Below are positions 30,689 through 40,362 of a stretch of 64,000 nucleotides of DNA, in pieces; the first letter of the stretch is position 1, and the number at the start of each line of letters is the position of its first letter. The notes under the pieces were generated by a model that had not been told where the DNA came from, searched no databases, and worked only from the letters and a program-made list of their open reading frames with translations. Position numbers and translations under genes: made by a program. The stretch is from contig CP119076.1 of assembly GCA_029027985.1 (NCBI GenBank), positions 4,152,422 through 4,216,421 on the forward strand, read 5' to 3'. The stretch comes from Klebsiella aerogenes. GTDB lineage: Bacteria > Pseudomonadota > Gammaproteobacteria > Enterobacterales > Enterobacteriaceae.

Positions 30689-31758
30689 GCCAGATCCTCA
30701 TTATCAAAGCTGGAGTCATTAGCCTGCGGCGCGGTCGTCATCGCCGGCTGCGGTGTTTCATTCGCGACCGGCAACGGCGGCACCACCACCGGCGCCGCTC
30801 TTGCCACGCGCGGCGCATGACGCAACAGCGGCGGCTGGTCGGTCAGTAGCTTACCGACCGTCGCCAGGAAGTAGCGGCCGCACTGGCGTCCGGTTTTATA
30901 GTCTTCCAGCAGCGCTGGCAGGCGGCTGCCGAGCGCCATACTTCTGAGCGGCCGCTGCGGGTAAATTTCCAGGATCCGCAGCTTGCCCGGCGGTTTCTCG
31001 ATAAACTGTTGTGTCTCGCGATAGGTCATTTCATGGTGCTGCACCAGGTTCACAAACGGCTGCAAACTACTTTCCCCAAGCCAACGCTCCATCCGCTTAA
31101 ACCACTGCGGGGTGTAGAACATCTGCGAAGGGACGGTACGGATCACCACAATCGTCTGTGCGCCGCGCCGCGCCGCTTCCTGCACCGGGATAGCATCGCT
31201 TACGCCGCCATCCAGATAACTCACACCGTCCAGCATCACGCCGCTGCGATAAAATCCGGGAATGGCGCTGGAGGCGCGGATCAGATCAAGCCAGGTATGA
31301 CGGGTGGGAGAAAAGTAGTTGGCCGAGTAATCATCGCCGCGACAGGCGCACATCCACAGTTCTCTGCCCAGCGCAAACTGCTCTTCGGCGTAGTTCATCG
31401 CCAGCGGCATCTGCCGGGAGGTAGAGTCTACCAGCCAGTCGAGGTCGATCAGGTTGCCGCCGCGCACGAAGCGCATGGGATCGAAAAACTGCCGTGAAGT
31501 GGTGTAACGTGTAATCACTTTGCGGGCGTAGCCCTGCTGGTTACACATATAAGCGGAGAGGTTTTGTGCCCCGGCGGAGGTGCCGAGCATCAAGTCAAAA
31601 GGGTTGAATCCGGCGCGCATGAATTCGTCCAGAACCCCGGCTGTAAAAATACCTCTTTGACCACCGCCTTCGCACACCAGAGCAAGTTTGCCTGGACGAA
31701 AGGGTTTTACCGCCAACGGGGCAATATTGCCCAGCGTAACGGGAATTCGATGCCCCAC
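30685..31758 (-). CDS. yjjU: Patatin-like phospholipase YjjU
   Basis: This 357-residue patatin-family acyl hydrolase has the oxyanion GGGQRGIF near residue 31, nucleophile Ser in LGTSAGAQNL near residue 60 and catalytic Asp in YLDGGVSDAIP near residue 180. The C-terminal 50 residues are Pro/Ala-rich (VVVPPLPVANETPQP) and end SSFDNEDLA as in E. coli. The lipid substrate is unknown. It forms an overlapping pair with yjjV. Confidence 0.93.
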   Translation of the reverse strand: MGHRIPVTLGNIAPLAVKPFRPGKLALVCEGGGQRGIFTAGVLDEFMRAGFNPFDLMLGTSAGAQNLSAYMCNQQGYARKVITRYTTSRQFFDPMRFVRGGNLIDLDWLVDSTSRQMPLAMNYAEEQFALGRELWMCACRGDDYSANYFSPTRHTWLDLIRASSAIPGFYRSGVMLDGVSYLDGGVSDAIPVQEAARRGAQTIVVIRTVPSQMFYTPQWFKRMERWLGESSLQPFVNLVQHHEMTYRETQQFIEKPPGKLRILEIYPQRPLRSMALGSRLPALLEDYKTGRQCGRYFLATVGKLLTDQPPLLRHAPRVARAAPVVVPPLPVANETPQPAMTTAPQANDSSFDNEDLA

Positions 31759-31825
31759 CCTGCTTTCCTGTGCTGCTTATTTTCTAACAATAAAGTAACG
31801 CAAATTGTTACCCCCTGAAACTGCA

Positions 31826-31850
31826 AAAGCCAGTCACATGGACTGGCTTT
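31826..31850 (-). terminator. Terminator between ytjA and yjjU
   Basis: The inverted repeat AAAGCCAGTC / GACTGGCTTT has a 5-base loop. Read on the minus strand it ends in TTTT, so it probably terminates the ytjA transcript. Confidence 0.7.
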
Positions 31851-31912
31851 ATGTAAGACGTTATGTCTTTAACGCGTTTTTATCGATTCGCACAATGGGT
31901 TAGCCAACGCGT

Positions 31913-32074
31913 CTAGGGCCGTTTTCGCCCGGTGAACAGGCTAACCAGGAACAGAATAATACCGACGATAAAGACAAGCTTAGCCGCCCATGCCGCGGTA
32001 CCCGCCAGGCCGCCAAACCCCAATGCGGCGGCAATTAACGCGATGATCAGAAAAATAATGCCCCATCTAAACAT
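31913..32074 (-). CDS. ytjA: YtjA, DUF1328 small membrane protein (53 aa)
   Basis: The frame encodes [20 protein letters not shown], then a second hydrophobic helix [16 protein letters not shown], ending TGRKRP. It has two TM segments and a positively charged end, matching the UPF0391/DUF1328 family and E. coli YtjA in position and length. It is preceded by AAGGAGAACAGT. Expression in E. coli is linked to stationary/osmotic stress together with the adjacent osmY. The molecular role is unknown. Confidence 0.92.
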   Translation of the reverse strand: MFRWGIIFLIIALIAAALGFGGLAGTAAWAAKLVFIVGIILFLVSLFTGRKRP

Positions 32075-32196
32075 ACTGTTCTCCTTACCATATGATTAAC
32101 GGTCGTTTTTCTGCGCGCTCAGGCCGCGCATACATCAACACTGCGTACCATTCGCCGGCGATACCGCCGCAGGCGACTGTCTGGTAATGAACGGAT

Positions 32197-32808
32197 TTAT
32201 TGCACCTTGAGATCGTTTTTCACGCTTTTGACGCCGGCGATCGCTTTAGCGATATCTGCCGCGCGATCCACCTGTTTGCTGGATTCCAGGGTTCCGGAGA
32301 GATGTACCACCCCATTACTGGTTTCTACTGTCACCTTGCGTGACGGAACGAGATCGTCCGCCAGCAGTTTGGCTTTCACTTCGCTGGTAATCGCGGTGTC
32401 GCCGGCATAACCCTTCAGGGTCGCCGATTTTTCGGCGGCAACGGTTAGTCGATCGCTCACCGAAGCTACGCCTTCAATTCCTTTCGCCACGCCGATCGCC
32501 TGCGCTTTTTGCGCATCGCTCTCAACGGTGCCGCTTAAGGTCACCGCTTTGTTCTCCGTTTTCACCGAGATATCGGTACTATGGATGCTTTTATCGTCGA
32601 TCAGCGCCGCTTTGACGCGCGCGGTGATCGTACTGTCATCCATAAAGTCGCCGATTTTATTGATTGATTTATCGACGCTCTGTCCGGCGCTGACGGCCGC
32701 GGCTTTAGCGCTATCGGTTGCAGTAGTTTCCGCATATGCTGAGGCGCCGATCATGGCTGAACTCAAGAACAGGGCCAGCAGCAGCCTGGCGTTCTGTTGT
32801 CTGGTCAT
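32197..32808 (-). CDS. osmY: Periplasmic BON-domain protein OsmY
   Basis: OsmY is a periplasmic chaperone-like protein induced by hyperosmolarity and stationary phase (RpoS) in E. coli. It has 203 residues with a signal peptide (hydrophobic residues about 8-25, cleaved after SAYA). Two BON domains follow: [22 protein letters not shown] (about 58-125) and [16 protein letters not shown] (about 137-203). Each ends in the VKSV / VASV pattern. The upstream 32809-33028 interval holds its promoter; I could not assign a -10 box with confidence. Confidence 0.96.
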   Translation of the reverse strand: MTRQQNARLLLALFLSSAMIGASAYAETTATDSAKAAAVSAGQSVDKSINKIGDFMDDSTITARVKAALIDDKSIHSTDISVKTENKAVTLSGTVESDAQKAQAIGVAKGIEGVASVSDRLTVAAEKSATLKGYAGDTAITSEVKAKLLADDLVPSRKVTVETSNGVVHLSGTLESSKQVDRAADIAKAIAGVKSVKNDLKVQ

Positions 32809-33028
32809 TGTTATGCCCTCGCAATCTCTACTTCAGTACGGCAAAAACAAGTCGTTTATCAGGCCTGGTTTCTGGAAAGTGCTTAATAAATATAGTAGAT
32901 GGTGAGCGGCATCGCGGGCGATATGAACAAAAAACATACAGATCGCACTGCTTTCAGAACTTTCTATCGTGAGGATTAAGACGGGAAAAACAGACTGGAG
33001 CGCAGCGTGGCCGCGCTCCAGAGAGATA

Positions 33029-34618
33029 TTAGTGCTCGCGCGTTTTGCGGAACACCACGTCAGGATAACGTTCTTGCGTCAGGTTCAGGTTAACCATCGT
33101 TGGAGCGATATAGGTCAGGTTATCGCCGCCATCAAGCGCCAACTGAATTTCGTTCTTACGTTTGAATTCTTCGAATTTCTTCACGTCAGTCGATTCAACC
33201 CAACGCGCGGTAGCCACGTTGACGGATTCGTAAATCGCTTCAACGTTATATTCGCTTTTCAGACGCGCCACGACCACGTCGAACTGCAGCACGCCGACGG
33301 CGCCGACGATCAGATCGTTGTTGGCGATCGGGCGGAACACCTGCACGGCGCCCTCTTCAGACAGCTGAACCAGCCCTTTCAGCAGCTGTTTCTGCTTCAG
33401 CGGATCTTTCAGGCGGATACGGCGGAACAGCTCCGGCGCGAAGTTCGGAATACCGGTGAACTTCATCATTTCACCCTGGGTGAAGGTATCGCCAATCTGG
33501 ATGGTGCCGTGGTTATGCAGGCCGATGATATCGCCAGGATACGCTTCTTCAACATGAGAACGGTCACCGGCCATAAAGGTCAGGGCATCGGAAATCACCA
33601 CGTCTTTACCGATACGTACCTGACGCAGCTTCATGCCTTTCTCATACTTTCCGGAAACCACACGCATGAACGCCACGCGGTCGCGGTGTTTCGGATCCAT
33701 GTTGGCCTGAATTTTAAAGACAAAGCCGGTGAATTTCTCTTCGGCTGCCGTCACTTCGCGGCTGTCCGTTTTACGCGGCATCGGTGCAGGTGCCCACTCC
33801 ACCAGACCGTCGAGCATATGGTCAACGCCGAAATTACCTAATGCCGTACCGAAGAACACGGGCGTGATTTCGCCTGCCAGGAACAGCTCTTTATCAAACT
33901 CGTTCGAGGCGCCCTGCACCAGCTCCAGTTCATCGCGCAGCTGCTGGGCCAGATCGTCGCCGACTGCCGCATCCAGGTCCGGGTTGTTCAATCCCTTAAT
34001 GATGCGCACTTCCTGGATCGTGTGACCTTTACCGGTCTGATACAGATAGGTTTCATCTTTATAGAGATGATAAACGCCTTTAAACAGCTTGCCGCAGCCG
34101 ATAGGCCAGGTAATCGGCGCGCAGCCAATTTTCAGCTCGTTTTCGACTTCATCCAGCAGTTCCATTGGATCGCGGATATCACGGTCAAGTTTGTTCATAA
34201 AGGTGAGGATCGGCGTATCGCGCAGACGGGTCACTTCCATCAGCTTACGGGTACGATCTTCGACGCCTTTCGCCGCATCGATAACCATCAGGCAGCAGTC
34301 GACCGCTGTCAGAGTACGATAGGTATCTTCGGAGAAGTCTTCGTGCCCCGGGGTGTCCAGCAGGTTAACCAGGCTGTCGTGATACGGGAACTGCATCACA
34401 GAAGTGGTAATCGAGATACCACGCTGCTTTTCCATTTCCATCCAGTCGGATTTAGCATGCTGGCTGGAGCCGCGACCTTTCACGGTACCCGCCGTCTGAA
34501 TCGCCTGTCCGAACAGCAGCACTTTTTCCGTGATGGTGGTTTTACCGGCATCCGGGTGAGAAATAATGGCAAAAGTGCGGCGTTTGGCCACCTCTTGCAG
34601 ATAAGGAGACAACGTCAT
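33029..34618 (-). CDS. prfC: Peptide chain release factor 3
   Basis: RF3 is a translational GTPase that recycles RF1/RF2 from terminating ribosomes. It has 529 residues as in E. coli. The G domain shows G1 [13 protein letters not shown] (about 21), G2/switch with [13 protein letters not shown]3 DTPGHEDF, and G4 MNKLDRD. Domains II and III follow. Its start follows [21 protein letters not shown]. It is transcribed with its own upstream region and followed at a distance by osmY. Confidence 0.98.
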   Translation of the reverse strand: MTLSPYLQEVAKRRTFAIISHPDAGKTTITEKVLLFGQAIQTAGTVKGRGSSQHAKSDWMEMEKQRGISITTSVMQFPYHDSLVNLLDTPGHEDFSEDTYRTLTAVDCCLMVIDAAKGVEDRTRKLMEVTRLRDTPILTFMNKLDRDIRDPMELLDEVENELKIGCAPITWPIGCGKLFKGVYHLYKDETYLYQTGKGHTIQEVRIIKGLNNPDLDAAVGDDLAQQLRDELELVQGASNEFDKELFLAGEITPVFFGTALGNFGVDHMLDGLVEWAPAPMPRKTDSREVTAAEEKFTGFVFKIQANMDPKHRDRVAFMRVVSGKYEKGMKLRQVRIGKDVVISDALTFMAGDRSHVEEAYPGDIIGLHNHGTIQIGDTFTQGEMMKFTGIPNFAPELFRRIRLKDPLKQKQLLKGLVQLSEEGAVQVFRPIANNDLIVGAVGVLQFDVVVARLKSEYNVEAIYESVNVATARWVESTDVKKFEEFKRKNEIQLALDGGDNLTYIAPTMVNLNLTQERYPDVVFRKTREH

Positions 34619-34709
34619 AATTCAATCTTCTAAGTAAACGCGGCAATGGGCCGCGCATGTGGAATACGAAAAATTGCGGCTATTTTACCCATCAATGGGG
34701 GGGAGGCAA

Positions 34710-35387
34710 TTAGTGTTTACACAGGAGTTGCTCCAGTTCGCTTAAAGAGGCCACCGTCCAGTCAGGCTGCAGGTCGGCCGGCAACGCTTGCTGATGAGCA
34801 TTCAACCAGCAGGTCGCCAGCCCGGCATTGACGCCGCCGCGAATGTCCGACTCGGCGGTATCGCCGACCATCAGCACCCTTGAACGCGACGGGTTACCTG
34901 CCTGCGCCAGCGCATAATCGAAGATCCGCGCATCCGGTTTAGCGACGCCGACTTCCTCAGAAATAATCAGCAAATCAAAGTGATCGCGTAAGCCGGTACG
35001 TTCCAGGCGAGTCTGCTGCAACGAGGTAAACCCATTGGTGATAATCCCCATGTTGACCTTGCCCTGCAGAGCATCAAGCAGCGACACCGCACCAGGCAAC
35101 GGCGCGCAAATTTCCGCCATCGCATTCATAAAGGCATCGTTGAGTTCGCCCGGCGACACATTCAAGCGCTCCGCCCAGTTATCAAAACGCTGGTGCTGCA
35201 ACTGCAACGAGGTAATCGCGCCGTTTTGATAATCCACCCACAGCGGCTTATTAACGGCTTGATAGTCCTGAAAATCTTCGGCGGAAAACGTCACGCTATA
35301 GTCGAGAAACATCCGCTGTAAACCGGTAAAGGAATCAAACGTAAATAACGTTTCATCGGCATCAAAGAAAATCCAGTCCCATTTCAT
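34710..35387 (-). CDS. yjjG: Pyrimidine nucleotidase YjjG (HAD)
   Basis: YjjG is a HAD-superfamily 5'-nucleotidase active on dUMP, dTMP and non-canonical pyrimidine nucleotides; it protects against mutagenic analogues in E. coli. It has 225 residues. HAD motif I is [15 protein letters not shown] at the N-terminus, motif [13 protein letters not shown] near residue 106, and motif [16 protein letters not shown] near residue 171. It lies 14 bp after rimI in a holD-rimI-yjjG operon. Confidence 0.96.
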   Translation of the reverse strand: MKWDWIFFDADETLFTFDSFTGLQRMFLDYSVTFSAEDFQDYQAVNKPLWVDYQNGAITSLQLQHQRFDNWAERLNVSPGELNDAFMNAMAEICAPLPGAVSLLDALQGKVNMGIITNGFTSLQQTRLERTGLRDHFDLLIISEEVGVAKPDARIFDYALAQAGNPSRSRVLMVGDTAESDIRGGVNAGLATCWLNAHQQALPADLQPDWTVASLSELEQLLCKH

Positions 35388-35401
35388 CGTATCACCTTGT
35401 C

Positions 35402-35848
35402 TTACATACTGATTGGCAGAGCCATTATAATTGCGTCCTCACGCCCGTCGGCCGTAGGGTAATAATTGCGGCGGATGGTCGCCTCGTTAAAGCCTAAGCT
35501 TTCATAAAGCGCGATGGCGGCGACATTAGATGCCCGCACCTCCAGCCACAGCGTGACAACGCCGCGTTTTTCTACTTCATCAATGACATGTTCCAGCAGT
35601 GCCCGTCCCAGGCCGCGACGCTGGTAAGCCGGGTCGACGGCGATATTGAAGAGCGTCGCTTCATCGAGGACGATCTGGGTAATCGCGAATGCCGCCATTT
35701 CCCCATCAACCGCCAGCTGGTAATTCAGATAACGTTCGCCCTGATTACTGGCAAAAGTTTGTTCACTCCACGGAAAAGCGTGGGCGCGTGTTTCGATTTG
35801 CCAGGCTTTGGATAAATCAGCTGTGCTGAGGGTAGAAATCGTGTTCAT
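35402..35848 (-). CDS. rimI: Ribosomal protein bS18 N-alanine acetyltransferase RimI
   Basis: This GNAT enzyme transfers acetyl from acetyl-CoA to the N-terminal Ala of ribosomal protein S18. It has 148 residues as in E. coli. The acetyl-CoA loop is [19 protein letters not shown] (about residues 70-88, motif RRGLGR) and the C-terminal Tyr region is [18 protein letters not shown]. The start [11 protein letters not shown] is canonical; an extension of 19 codons would lie deep in holD. It overlaps the end of holD by 32 bp. Confidence 0.97.
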   Translation of the reverse strand: MNTISTLSTADLSKAWQIETRAHAFPWSEQTFASNQGERYLNYQLAVDGEMAAFAITQIVLDEATLFNIAVDPAYQRRGLGRALLEHVIDEVEKRGVVTLWLEVRASNVAAIALYESLGFNEATIRRNYYPTADGREDAIIMALPISM

Positions 35849-36230
35849 GTGCGCAGATTTGTTGCCAGAGCGCGATGCGAGCCGGCGCGCTGGTCTGGAG
35901 TTCATCGAAAACGGGCGTCGAGACCTGGGCGCCCGCCAGCGACAGCGGCGCCTCGCAGCCCAGTCGCCAGCTGTTGCAGCGGCTATTCTGCGGCAGCATC
36001 GCCACGCGATCCGGCGTCAGTTGCAGAACCTGCTCGGCGCGAAGAGAAAGCGCGCGCAGGACGTCGCTAATGAGCGGTTCAGTCAGCGACGGCGGGGTTT
36101 CCGCCACCATCACCAGACGAATATGTTCAGGAAGCGAGATAGCGATTTCACCCTGCAACGCCGCCGGGCGACGCAGCGACCACTGGGTAATCCCCAGTTG
36201 CTGTAATTGCCAGTCTCGTCGGGAAGTCAT
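35817..36230 (-). CDS. holD: DNA polymerase III psi subunit HolD
   Basis: Psi belongs to the clamp-loader complex; it binds the chi subunit and links to SSB. It has 137 residues (as in E. coli). MTSRRDWQLQQLGITQWSLRRP at the N-terminus is the chi-binding helix region, and the Pro-rich LRAEQVLQLTPDRVAMLP segment lies in the middle. It is the first gene of holD-rimI-yjjG and divergent from rsmC. The 3' end overlaps rimI. Confidence 0.95.
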   Translation of the reverse strand: MTSRRDWQLQQLGITQWSLRRPAALQGEIAISLPEHIRLVMVAETPPSLTEPLISDVLRALSLRAEQVLQLTPDRVAMLPQNSRCNSWRLGCEAPLSLAGAQVSTPVFDELQTSAPARIALWQQICAHEHDFYPQHS

Positions 36231-36332
36231 AGCGAAACACTCCTGTTAAACAAGCGCGCAATATAGCAAATCCGTCGTATCTGCGCCAACAAACTACTAT
36301 AATCGGCGCCAGTCTTATTGAAGGAGTGTTTC

Positions 36333-37361
36333 ATGTCTGCTTTTACCCCGGCAAGTGAAGTCTTGCTGCGCCACAGTGATGATTTCGAGTCCGCCCGCGT
36401 TCTGTTTGCCGGTGACCTGCAGGATGACCTGCCTGCGCGTCTGGATACCGCGGCCAGCCGCGCTCACACCCAACAGTTCCACCACTGGCAGGTACTGAAC
36501 CGCCAGATGGGCGACAACGTTCGTTTTAGTCTAGTGGCGCAGGCCGCGGACGTCGCCGAGTGCGATACCCTGATCTACTACTGGCCGAAGAACAAGCCGG
36601 AAGCGCAGTTCCAGTTGATGAATCTGCTCTCTCTGCTGCCAGTGGGTAGCGATATTTTCGTGATCGGTGAAAACCGTAGCGGCGTGCGTAGCGCCGAACA
36701 AATGCTCGCCGAATATGCACCGCTGAACAAAGTGGATAGCGCCCGCCGCTGCGGTCTCTACCATGGTCGTCTGGAAAAACAGCCGTCCTTCGACGCCGAG
36801 AAGCACTGGAACGAGTACGCGCTGGATAATCTGACTATCAAAACCCTGCCGGGCGTCTTTAGCCGCGATGGTCTCGACGTCGGCAGCCAGTTGCTGCTTT
36901 CAACCCTTGAGCCACATACCAAAGGAAAAGTGCTGGACGTGGGCTGCGGCGCGGGCGTGCTCGCCGCGGTGTTAGCCAGCCATTCGCCGAAGGTTCGCCT
37001 GACGCTGTGCGACGTGAGCGCCCCGGCGGTCGAAGCCAGCCGCGCCACGCTTGCCGCAAACGGTTTTGAAGGCGATGTGTTTGCCAGCAATGTCTTTTCG
37101 GAAGTCAACTGTCGCTTCGACATGATCATCTCGAACCCGCCATTCCATGATGGTCTGCAGACCAGCCTCGAAGCGGCACAGGCGCTGATCCGCGGCGCGG
37201 TTCGCCATCTGAATAGCGGCGGCGAGCTGCGTATCGTCGCCAACGCCTTCCTGCCATATCCGCAGGTGCTGGATGAAACATTCGGTTTCCATGAGGTCAT
37301 CGCCCAGACTGGTCGTTTCAAAGTCTACCGTACGGTGATGACGCGTCAGGCGAAAAAATAA
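36333..37361 (+). CDS. rsmC: 16S rRNA m2G1207 methyltransferase RsmC
   Basis: RsmC methylates G1207 in 30S ribosomes using SAM. It has 342 residues in two tandem Rossmann-like domains. The N-terminal one is degenerate. The C-terminal one holds the SAM motif [16 protein letters not shown] (about residue 200) and the catalytic NPPFHDG near residue 267. The start [17 protein letters not shown] follows AAGGAGTGTTTC. It stands alone, upstream of the leucine tRNA cluster. Confidence 0.97.
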   Translation: MSAFTPASEVLLRHSDDFESARVLFAGDLQDDLPARLDTAASRAHTQQFHHWQVLNRQMGDNVRFSLVAQAADVAECDTLIYYWPKNKPEAQFQLMNLLSLLPVGSDIFVIGENRSGVRSAEQMLAEYAPLNKVDSARRCGLYHGRLEKQPSFDAEKHWNEYALDNLTIKTLPGVFSRDGLDVGSQLLLSTLEPHTKGKVLDVGCGAGVLAAVLASHSPKVRLTLCDVSAPAVEASRATLAANGFEGDVFASNVFSEVNCRFDMIISNPPFHDGLQTSLEAAQALIRGAVRHLNSGGELRIVANAFLPYPQVLDETFGFHEVIAQTGRFKVYRTVMTRQAKK

Positions 37362-37463
37362 TCTTTGCCTCTCTCCGGCGGCGCCGCTAATGTGCCGTCG
37401 GTACCTCCCCACCGCAGATCAGTCCATTTTTGCAGCAATCGATGCAACCTGCATAATTAACTA

Positions 37464-37491
37464 TTGACGTGTCGCCGAAAACCACTAGAAT
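37464..37491 (+). promoter_or_regulatory. Promoter of the tRNA-Leu operon
   Basis: TTGACG and TAGAAT are separated by 16 bp and followed by a GC-rich discriminator (GCGCCTCCG). That composition is typical of stable RNA promoters under stringent control. Confidence 0.8.
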
Positions 37492-37532
37492 GCGCCTCCG
37501 TGGTAACGATACTTTCATAGTGTCGATGGTAT

Positions 37533-37619
37533 GCGAAGGTGGCGGAATTGGTAGACGCGCTAGCTTCAGGTGTTAGTGTCCTTACGGACGTGGGGGTTCA
37601 AGTCCCCCCCCTCGCACCA
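37533..37619 (+). tRNA. leuV: tRNA-Leu (CAG), first copy
   Basis: An 87-nt class II tRNA with encoded CCA. The acceptor stem is GCGAAGG / CCTCGC, the anticodon loop CTTCAGGTG has anticodon CAG (reads CUG), there is a long variable arm GTGTCCTTACGGACG, and the T-loop is GTTCAAGTC. It is the first of three tandem copies as in E. coli leuQPV; which symbol applies to which copy is arbitrary here. Confidence 0.97.
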
Positions 37620-37647
37620 TAATCCACGATGATATCGCTCGCACTGT

Positions 37648-37734
37648 GCGAAGGTGGCGGAATTGGTAGACGCGCTAGCTTCAGGTGTTAGTGTTCTTAC
37701 GGACGTGGGGGTTCAAGTCCCCCCCCTCGCACCA
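37648..37734 (+). tRNA. leuP: tRNA-Leu (CAG), second copy
   Basis: 87 nt, identical to the first copy except for one base in the variable arm (T instead of C at 37695). That turns a G-C pair of the arm into a G-U wobble. Anticodon CAG and encoded CCA are intact. Confidence 0.97.
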
Positions 37735-37763
37735 ACGAGGCGATATCAAATTAAGAATACTGT

Positions 37764-37850
37764 GCGAAGGTGGCGGAATTGGTAGACGCGCTAGCTTCAG
37801 GTGTTAGTGTCCTTACGGACGTGGGGGTTCAAGTCCCCCCCCTCGCACCA
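37764..37850 (+). tRNA. leuQ: tRNA-Leu (CAG), third copy
   Basis: 87 nt and identical to the first copy, with anticodon CAG and encoded CCA. The spacers between copies are 28 and 29 nt and unrelated in sequence, so processing from a common precursor is likely. Confidence 0.97.
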
Positions 37851-37871
37851 ATATTCTTACCCTTCTCTGTT

Positions 37872-38111
37872 TTATCCCATCAGTTTCAAATTCAATATTA
37901 TCAACATGACACCGCTAACTAACGCGACGCTTGACGGCAACAGTACGAAATGACGTAACTGACGGTGCCAGATCATCGCCGCTGATAGCAATAATCCCAG
38001 TGTCATCATCGCACGCCAGGCTTCCGCCGGCAGGCCTACCACCCCTAACCCCATCACCAGTACGCCCGGGAGCAAAATCCCCCAACCGCTACCTAACGCT
38101 CGCTGTAACAT
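37872..38111 (-). CDS. yjjZ: YjjZ, DUF1435 membrane protein
   Basis: This 79-residue small membrane protein begins MLQRALGSGWGILLPGVLVMG, with three hydrophobic segments (WGILLPGVLVMGLGVVGL, MMTLGLLLSAAMIW and FVLLPSSVALVSGVMLIILNL). It matches the DUF1435 family and E. coli YjjZ in size. A good Fur box lies 19-37 bp upstream of the start, so expression is probably iron-repressed. The function is unknown. Longer in-frame extensions upstream cross the Fur box and are rejected. Confidence 0.85.
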   Translation of the reverse strand: MLQRALGSGWGILLPGVLVMGLGVVGLPAEAWRAMMTLGLLLSAAMIWHRQLRHFVLLPSSVALVSGVMLIILNLKLMG

Positions 38112-38129
38112 GGTTTCGCCTCTTACAAC

Positions 38130-38148
38130 GATAATGATAACCAATATC
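38130..38148. promoter_or_regulatory. Fur box upstream of yjjZ
   Basis: GATAATGATAACCAATATC matches the 19-bp Fur consensus at 17 positions, close upstream of the yjjZ start. It implies iron-dependent repression. Confidence 0.85.
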
Positions 38149-38375
38149 ATATGGTAATTTTTATCATTTGTCATGCCGCAGCGTTTAACTTTTATTACTC
38201 TTTCAACCAGGGTAATGACATACATTCATCGAGATGATAAATTAAGCAAGTTAAATCTATACATTAAATTGTCTGATTATTTTTGCAGATAGCCTTATTT
38301 TATTTATTGTTTTTTATTTTTCATCTTTGGCAGCCATCATCTTGAAATTTAACTACTAATAATGATACTACCAAT

Positions 38376-39422
38376 ATGACTGCACAAACCTGGCGGGCTC
38401 ACTATGAGCAAAAATATCAGTATTCCTTACGACTTTTTTTGCTTCTTAATTCTGTTTCCGCCGCACTATCCTTACTTAGCCCGCTGTTTACTATCGTTGC
38501 CCTCACGCTTCCCAGCGCACTGATCTGCGCGGCCAGCATTGCCCTCTTATCGTGGAATTGGAAATTCCCAAAACATAAAATAAATATTCCTTTTATTTCT
38601 CTGTTATTTGGCATGCTGTGGGCATGGCATGTCGTAATAAAAGCCTCGCTGCTGCCACCGCCGCATTTTAACTTTTTGGTCATCGCTTTATTAAGCATTC
38701 TGTTTATTGGCACTATCGCTTTTTCTAACAATATCATTGCCTTTACGCTACATTCTCTCCCGACCTTTGTTGCTTGTCTGGCTCTGGATGGCGGTGAACA
38801 GTGGTTGCGGATGTTTTACTGCTTCGTCCTGCCTGTTGCCGGGATTACCTTGCAGAGCATCATGCAGAAACGCAGTGATAGCTTTACCCAAGGGCTAATG
38901 GATAAACTGCTGAAAGAACGTAACACGCTGAACGATCTCAGCATGCTGGATCCCCTTACTGGCCTGTATAACCGGCGCGGCCTGCAAAACCGCATGGATA
39001 CTCTCCTGGCGCTGGATAACAGCGAACATTTCATCCTGCTGCTGGATATTGACCATTTCAAAGCCTACAACGATCACTACGGTCACATGATGGGCGATCA
39101 GGCGTTGATTCAAGTATCGACGGCGATTCGTAATTCCGTACGCTCACGCGACATTGTCGCTCGCTTTGGCGGCGAAGAGTTTATGGTGATTCTGACCGGT
39201 AGCTCGGCGGAAATCGCCTTCCAGGCTGCCGAACGCATTCGCCAGCGGGTTTACGATTTAAAAATCGCCCATCGCTTTAACGACAGCGTCGCCACCAACG
39301 TCACCATCAGCATCGGCATGACGCCACTTATCGACGCCGACATCGACAGCGCGATAAAACGCGCCGATAACGCACTGTACGAGGCCAAAAATCAAGGACG
39401 CAATATCATCCTGGTCCACTAA
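38376..39422 (+). CDS. Membrane-anchored diguanylate cyclase (GGDEF)
   Basis: This predicted enzyme makes cyclic di-GMP from two GTP at the inner membrane. The 348 residues comprise about six hydrophobic segments (residues 20-165), a short coiled linker (KLLKERNTLNDLSMLD) and a GGDEF domain from about residue 185. The DPLTGLYNRRGL start motif, active-site GGEEF near residue 268, and the inhibitory RxxD site (RSRD, five residues before GGEEF) are all intact, so product inhibition is likely. No EAL domain is present. The N-terminal sensor is unlike MASE families I can name. It sits between iron-regulated yjjZ and fhuF; E. coli K-12 has no such gene here. Confidence 0.9.
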   Translation: MTAQTWRAHYEQKYQYSLRLFLLLNSVSAALSLLSPLFTIVALTLPSALICAASIALLSWNWKFPKHKINIPFISLLFGMLWAWHVVIKASLLPPPHFNFLVIALLSILFIGTIAFSNNIIAFTLHSLPTFVACLALDGGEQWLRMFYCFVLPVAGITLQSIMQKRSDSFTQGLMDKLLKERNTLNDLSMLDPLTGLYNRRGLQNRMDTLLALDNSEHFILLLDIDHFKAYNDHYGHMMGDQALIQVSTAIRNSVRSRDIVARFGGEEFMVILTGSSAEIAFQAAERIRQRVYDLKIAHRFNDSVATNVTISIGMTPLIDADIDSAIKRADNALYEAKNQGRNIILVH

Positions 39423-39489
39423 TCCTCCCGACCCGCCGCGCGGGATGCGCGGCGTGGAAAAACGCTTGCGCTCCCTGCCATGAACAATT

Positions 39490-39508
39490 AGTATCAGAAA
39501 TCATTATC
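39490..39508 (+). promoter_or_regulatory. Fur-box-like site upstream of fhuF
   Basis: The right half AATCATTATC is perfect and the left half is degenerate (12 of 19 overall). It overlaps a second ATCATTTAG-type hexamer just upstream of fhuF, which is Fur-repressed in E. coli. Confidence 0.65.
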
Positions 39509-39533
39509 ATTTAGATTTGTATCTGGAAATCTG

Positions 39534-40322
39534 ATGGCTTACCGTACCATTCCATTCAGCGATGAAATCATCTGGCGAGCGCCGCTTGTACCAGCTGAGC
39601 ATGCGTTGGCGAATGCCATACGGGAAAAAATCACCGCCCTGCGTCCACATCTGCTGGATTTCCTGCGTCTGGATGAAGACGCGCCTCAGCACGCCTTAAC
39701 GCTCGCCGAATGGTCGCAACCCGTCGCCCTGCATTCTCTGCTGGCCACCTATTCCGACCATATTTATCGCCATCAGCCAACCCAACCACGCGAGCAGAAA
39801 CCGCTACTTTCTCTCTGGGCGCAATGGTATATCGGCTTGCTGGTGCCGCCGCTGATGCTGGCGCTATTAAGTGAAACGCAGTCGATTAGCCTTGAGCCGG
39901 AACATTTTCGCGTTGAATTCCATGAAACCGGGCGAGCAGCCTGTTTCTGGATCGATGTCCATGCCGATCGCGATGCGCATGCCCATTCTCCACAGACGCG
40001 TATGGAAACGCTGATCACAAAAGCGTTGACGCCGGTGGTTGAAGCACTGGAAGCCACCGGCGAGATTAACGGCAAGCTTATCTGGAGCAATACCGGTTAT
40101 CTGATTAACTGGTATCTCGGTGAAATGAAATCCCTGCTCGGCGAGGAACAGGTGAACGCGTTGCGTCAGCACTGTTTCTTTGAAAAACAGCTGGCCAACG
40201 GTCAGGATAATCCGCTGTGGCGGACGGTGGTGTTGCGCGAAGGGCTATTGGTACGTCGTACCTGCTGCCAGCGCTATCGGCTGCCGGACGTGCAGCAATG
40301 TGGTGACTGTACGTTAAAATAA
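39534..40322 (+). CDS. fhuF: Ferric siderophore reductase FhuF
   Basis: FhuF is a cytoplasmic [2Fe-2S] protein that reduces ferric hydroxamate siderophores to release iron. The 262-residue protein ends with the unusual cluster motif Cys-Cys-x10-Cys-x2-Cys (CC at 244-245, QQCGDC near the end), diagnostic for FhuF. The N-terminal part resembles the IucA/IucC FhuF-like domain. Fur control is suggested by the upstream box. It is followed on the opposite strand by the PTS permease gene. Confidence 0.95.
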   Translation: MAYRTIPFSDEIIWRAPLVPAEHALANAIREKITALRPHLLDFLRLDEDAPQHALTLAEWSQPVALHSLLATYSDHIYRHQPTQPREQKPLLSLWAQWYIGLLVPPLMLALLSETQSISLEPEHFRVEFHETGRAACFWIDVHADRDAHAHSPQTRMETLITKALTPVVEALEATGEINGKLIWSNTGYLINWYLGEMKSLLGEEQVNALRQHCFFEKQLANGQDNPLWRTVVLREGLLVRRTCCQRYRLPDVQQCGDCTLK

Positions 40323-40362
40323 TCGGCGACGGGCGGCAATGAATATGCCGCCCGCGGTCATT

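Noticed and set aside
37533..37850. Three near-identical 87-bp units as a possible CRISPR-like or satellite repeat
   Set aside because: Each unit is a complete tRNA-Leu with CCA end and anticodon CAG; the spacers are not of equal CRISPR type.
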